Positions 4,814-7,089 of a stretch of 7,089 nt of DNA are shown piece after piece. The notes below the pieces were generated by a model, which ran no database searches, was not told the DNA's origin, and was given only the letters and a program-made list of their open reading frames with translations. Every line of letters starts with the position of its first letter. The first letter of the stretch is position 1. This DNA comes from an uncultured Oscillibacter sp. (GTDB taxonomy: Bacteria > Bacillota > Clostridia > Oscillospirales > Oscillospiraceae): assembly GCA_947245315.1 (NCBI GenBank), contig CAMXNV010000114.1, positions 1 through 7,089 of the forward strand, in the 5' to 3' direction. A program made the position numbers and the translations under genes.

Positions 4814-6180
4814 TGAAAACGAAGCGCTTTTTATCAATTTTTTTCCTGGTCCTTCTGCTGGCGGGGCAGCTGACGGTCCCCGCTGAGGCGGCCCGGGTGT
4901 CGGACCCGGCGGTGGAGGCCAAGGCCGCCCTCCTGGTGGACCGGAAGACCGGGGCCGTGATCTACAGCCTCAACGAGCACAGCGAGCTCTATCCCGCCAG
5001 CCTCACCAAGATCATGACCTGCCTTCTGGTGCTGGAGGCCGTGGACGAGGGGCGGCTGACCCTGAGCCAGGAGATCACCGCCACCCCCTCGGCCCTGGAG
5101 GGCCTGGCGGAGGACGGCAGCACCGCCGGCATTGAGGCGGGGGAGATTCTGACGGTGGAGGAGCTCCTCTACTGCCTGATGGTGGTCTCCGCCAACGAGG
5201 CCGGGGCCATCCTGGCGGAGAAGGTCTCCGGCACCGTGGACAGCTTCGTGGACCGGATGAACGCCCGGGCGGCGGAGCTGGGCTGTGAGAACACCCACTT
5301 CATGAACCCCCACGGCTACCACGACTCCCAGCACTACACCTCCGCCTGGGACCTGTACCTCATCACCCGGGCGGCGCTGGAGTACCCCATGTTTATGAAC
5401 GTCTGCGACGCCGCCTCCCACACCGTGCCGGCCACGAACGTCTCCGGCGAGCGGCAGCTGAACAACACCAACTTCCTGATCCGCAGCGGCCGGGATTACT
5501 ACAACCCGGACGTCCACGGCGTCAAAACCGGGTCCCACTCCCAGGCGGGCAACTGCCTGGTCACCACGGCCCAGCACGCCAGCATGGACCTGCTCTGCGT
5601 CATCCTGGGGGCGGACCGGGTCCAGAAGGAGGACGGAAGCTGGTGGACCTACAGCTTCGACTACACCAATAAGCTCTATGACTGGGCCTTTGGGAACTTC
5701 TCCTACCAGACCGTTTTAAAAGAGGACGACGTGGCCGGGGAGGCCCCAGTGTCCCTCTCCTCCACGGACCACGTGACCCTCCGCCCGGCCAAGGCGGTGG
5801 AGCTCCTCCTGCCCAAGGGGGTGACGCCCGAGGACCTGGAGAAGGCCATCGCCCTGAAGTCCGACCCAGTGGAGGCCCCCATCGCCGAGGGGGACGTGCT
5901 GGGCACCCTGACCGTCAGCCTGGACGGGGAGGAGTGCGCCACCGTGGACCTCCTGGCCCTGACGGACGTGGAGGCCTCCCGGCTGCGGATCTTCTGGCGG
6001 GACCTGAAGAATTTCTTCTCTACCACCATGGCGAAGGTGATCCTGGCCGTGGCCCTGGTGCTGGCTGTTCTTCTCGGCGGGTGGAAGCTGCTGTTCAGCC
6101 GCCGCCGCTACCGGTACGGCCGCAGCGTGGGCGGCGGGGTGCGGAGAGGGAGCTACCGCGGAGGGCGAAAGCGCCGTTAA
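4813..6180 (+). CDS. PBP5-family serine D-Ala-D-Ala carboxypeptidase (peptidase S11)
   Basis: This penicillin-binding enzyme trims the terminal D-Ala from peptidoglycan pentapeptides on the outer face of the membrane. Numbered from the ATG at 4813 (455 aa), a signal peptide ends near residue 25 (TVPAEA). The catalytic motifs are SLTK with Ser63 and Lys66, SAN at 126-128 and KTG at 238-240. All are intact and correctly ordered, and the family context LYPASLTKIMT and GVKTGSHSQAGN is clear. A beta-rich C-terminal domain (about 300-385) is followed by a real membrane helix (407-428) and an Arg/Gly-rich cytoplasmic tail ending in GGRKRR. PBP5 itself uses an amphipathic helix instead. An ATG at 4807 is in frame, but GGGGG touches it; GGGGGA lies 5 bases before the ATG at 4813, which I prefer. 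It is divergent from the two-component operon and followed by terminator hairpins. DacA, DacB and DacF are not distinguishable here. Confidence 0.95.
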   Translation: MKTKRFLSIFFLVLLLAGQLTVPAEAARVSDPAVEAKAALLVDRKTGAVIYSLNEHSELYPASLTKIMTCLLVLEAVDEGRLTLSQEITATPSALEGLAEDGSTAGIEAGEILTVEELLYCLMVVSANEAGAILAEKVSGTVDSFVDRMNARAAELGCENTHFMNPHGYHDSQHYTSAWDLYLITRAALEYPMFMNVCDAASHTVPATNVSGERQLNNTNFLIRSGRDYYNPDVHGVKTGSHSQAGNCLVTTAQHASMDLLCVILGADRVQKEDGSWWTYSFDYTNKLYDWAFGNFSYQTVLKEDDVAGEAPVSLSSTDHVTLRPAKAVELLLPKGVTPEDLEKAIALKSDPVEAPIAEGDVLGTLTVSLDGEECATVDLLALTDVEASRLRIFWRDLKNFFSTTMAKVILAVALVLAVLLGGWKLLFSRRRYRYGRSVGGGVRRGSYRGGRKRR

Positions 6181-6217
6181 AGCCATCGGGAGACTGCCGA
6201 AAGACTATAGATTTAAA

Positions 6218-6256
6218 ACGAGAGAAACCCTTCCTGGGTTTCTCTCGTAGCTCTTT
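6218..6256. terminator. Strong terminator hairpin after the carboxypeptidase gene, possibly bidirectional
   Basis: ACGAGAGAAACCC (6218-6230) and GGGTTTCTCTCGT (6236-6248) form a perfect 13-bp stem with loop TTCCT. On the plus strand CTCTTTT follows after a short gap. On the minus strand TTTTAAAT follows directly, so it could also stop transcripts from the convergent nitroreductase gene. Confidence 0.8.
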
Positions 6257-6263
6257 TCCTTCC

Positions 6264-6288
6264 CGGCGAAGGATCCTTTGCCGTTTTT
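6264..6288 (+). terminator. Second hairpin with T5 tail
   Basis: CGGCGAAG-GATC-CTTTGCCG is an 8-bp stem with one G-U pair and a 4-base loop, followed at once by TTTTT (6284-6288). It is a plausible back-up intrinsic terminator for plus-strand transcription from the carboxypeptidase gene. Confidence 0.6.
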
Positions 6289-6298
6289 CGACAGCCTC

Positions 6299-6330
6299 AG
6301 ACCGCCCCCCCAGGGGGCGGTCTTCCTTTT
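6299..6330 (+). terminator. Third hairpin, GC-rich, with T-rich tail
   Basis: AGACCGCCCCC (6299-6309) and GGGGGCGGTCT (6313-6323) form a perfect 11-bp stem with loop CCA, followed on the plus strand by TCCTTTT. On the minus strand no T-run follows, so termination is predicted for plus-strand transcripts only. It lies just beyond the nitroreductase stop. Confidence 0.6.
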
Positions 6331-6337
6331 CGGGACG

Positions 6338-6850
6338 TTACAGGTAGGTCACCAGTTCCTCCAAAGGCTTACGGTCCGTATGGAGCCGGGCGGGGTGGGC
6401 GCCCTCGGCGGGGTAGCCCAGGGGGAGCATGGCGATGGGGAAGGTCCCTGCCATCTCCGGGAAGGCCGCCAGGAGCTTGTCCGGCTCGAACATGCCCACG
6501 TAGGTGGTCCCCAGGCCCAGGTCCGCGGCCTGGAGCATCATCTGGGTGACGGCGATGGCGGCGTCAATTTCCCCGTGGTCCTTTCCGTCGGTCTCCCGCT
6601 TCCAGGAGACGGAGCCGTCGTAGGCCACCACCAGGATCACCGGGGGGTGGAAGTGGGCGGCGGTGCAGCCGTCGGCCTTCTCCAGAGCCTCTGGGGTCCG
6701 GAGGACGAAGATGCGCTGGGGCTGGTTGTTGTGGGCGGTGGGGGCGTTCCGTCCGGCCTCCAGGATGAGGTTCAGCTTCTCCGGCTCCACGGGCCGGGCG
6801 TCGAACTTACGGAGGGAGTACCGGGCGGCGGACAGGGCTTGAAAATCCAT
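6338..6850 (-). CDS. Small nitroreductase-family FMN-dependent oxidoreductase
   Basis: This is a 170-residue cytoplasmic flavoprotein of the nitroreductase superfamily, which uses NAD(P)H and FMN to reduce nitro compounds, quinones or other acceptors. Visible signatures are the N-terminal RYSLRKF (about 10-16, FMN phosphate contacts), the APTAHNNQP segment (about 36-44) and the late GLGTTYVGMF near residue 112. The central part is short, as in the compact single-domain members, and the physiological substrate cannot be inferred. The ATG at 6850 is preferred: GAGGA lies about 7 bases upstream and the family's usual beginning follows at once. The reading frame stays open further upstream, but that extension runs through the promoter and repeat sequence. 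It is monocistronic, with its own extended -10 promoter, and converges with the carboxypeptidase gene. Confidence 0.93.
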   Translation of the reverse strand: MDFQALSAARYSLRKFDARPVEPEKLNLILEAGRNAPTAHNNQPQRIFVLRTPEALEKADGCTAAHFHPPVILVVAYDGSVSWKRETDGKDHGEIDAAIAVTQMMLQAADLGLGTTYVGMFEPDKLLAAFPEMAGTFPIAMLPLGYPAEGAHPARLHTDRKPLEELVTYL

Positions 6851-6885
6851 GGGAGTTTCCTCATTTCTTGTTAGAATATAGGTAA

Positions 6886-6914
6886 ACCATAGCATAAGGT
6901 TTGGGAAAAAGCAA
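6886..6914 (-). promoter_or_regulatory. Extended -10 promoter for the nitroreductase gene
   Basis: On the minus strand TTGCTT (6914-6909) is 17 bases from TATGGT (6891-6886), which is preceded by TGC to give the extended -10 form TGCTATGGT. The start would be near 6879, with a short leader of about 28 nt. Confidence 0.5.
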
Positions 6915-6928
6915 GGGGGGGAGGGATT

Positions 6929-7011
6929 GTAGGGGCGGACCTGCGTGTCCGCCCTTCTCCCGGAATTTGGGTGCTTCCTGTAGAAGGGCGGACACATAGG
7001 TCCGCCCCTAC
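6929..7011. repeat. 30-bp near-perfect inverted repeat (outer-module pair)
   Basis: The arms 6929-6958 and 6982-7011 are inverted copies matching at 28 of 30 positions, with a 23-base centre. Each arm also folds on its own as GGGCGGAC/GTCCGCCC around a 6-base loop. The loops are CTGCGT and, on the opposite strand, CTATGT; both differences between the arms fall in the loop. Both begin GTAGGGG, as do the hairpins at 1049 and 1248. It lies upstream of the nitroreductase promoter. Confidence 0.8.
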
Positions 7012-7025
7012 GTCCCTCTCTTAAT

Positions 7026-7089
7026 GGCCCGGTCAGGGGACCGGGCCCCACAAGGTATTCTATCGGTAGAACACCCTGTAGGGGGCGGG
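7026..7089 (+). repeat. Inner-module hairpin, linker hairpin and start of another outer module (cut by edge)
   Basis: GGCCCGGTC (7026-7034) and GACCGGGCC (7039-7047) form a 9-bp stem with loop AGGG, the same module as at 1107, 1165 and 1282. A second hairpin follows: GGTATTCTA (7054-7062) and TAGAACACC (7067-7075) around TCGG, with one A-C mismatch. The final bases GTAGGGGGCGGG (7078-7089) begin another outer module and are identical to 1049-1060, so the repeat block continues past the window. Confidence 0.75.

Noticed and set aside
6851..7051. N-terminal extension of the nitroreductase up to 7051
   Set aside because: It would translate the promoter and the inverted repeat; the ATG at 6850 has a good ribosome site and fits the family start.

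Overview
The window is a GC-rich bacterial chromosome segment with strong G/C bias at third codon positions. The gene content, the protein styles (GerMN lipoprotein, ComEA-like helix-hairpin-helix protein, PBP5-type carboxypeptidase with a basic membrane tail) and the GC-rich palindromic repeats between genes suggest a Gram-positive member of the class Clostridia, probably a gut Oscillospiraceae relative. This is inference from style; no rRNA or other phylogenetic marker is present.

Layout. Bases 1-886 (minus) hold the N-terminal 295 codons of an NCS2-family nucleobase permease, cut by the window edge. It has its own sigma-A-type promoter and an 80-nt leader with a 10-bp hairpin. Bases 887-1371 contain no gene; most of the stretch from about 1021 is a cluster of nested palindromic repeats. 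Bases 1372-4715 (minus) are a tight four-gene operon, transcribed in the order ComEA-like membrane protein, OmpR-type response regulator, HAMP/HisKA sensor kinase, GerMN lipoprotein. The first two stop/start junctions into the regulator and the lipoprotein are ATGA overlaps. At the regulator/kinase junction the ATGA is also present, but its ATG is out of frame with the kinase by one base. Bases 4716-4812 are a compact divergent control region. Bases 4813-6180 (plus) encode a PBP5-family D-Ala-D-Ala carboxypeptidase. Bases 6181-6337 hold three consecutive hairpins that separate it from a convergent small nitroreductase (6338-6850, minus). Bases 6851-7089 hold the nitroreductase promoter and a second block of the same repeat family, which runs off the right edge.

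How the genes fit together. Regulator, kinase and GerMN lipoprotein form a three-gene module whose order matches actinobacterial mtrA-mtrB-lpqB, where the GerMN-containing lipoprotein LpqB acts with the sensor kinase. Next to a divergent peptidoglycan carboxypeptidase, this suggests an envelope-sensing circuit, but that link is inference. The permease and nitroreductase look like independent housekeeping or salvage genes.

The points most worth a second look are the apparent one-base frame break at the kinase start, the MtrAB-LpqB-like arrangement, and the repeat family, whose stems vary by paired (compensatory) substitutions. I see no CRISPR array, transposase, phage gene, tRNA or rRNA.
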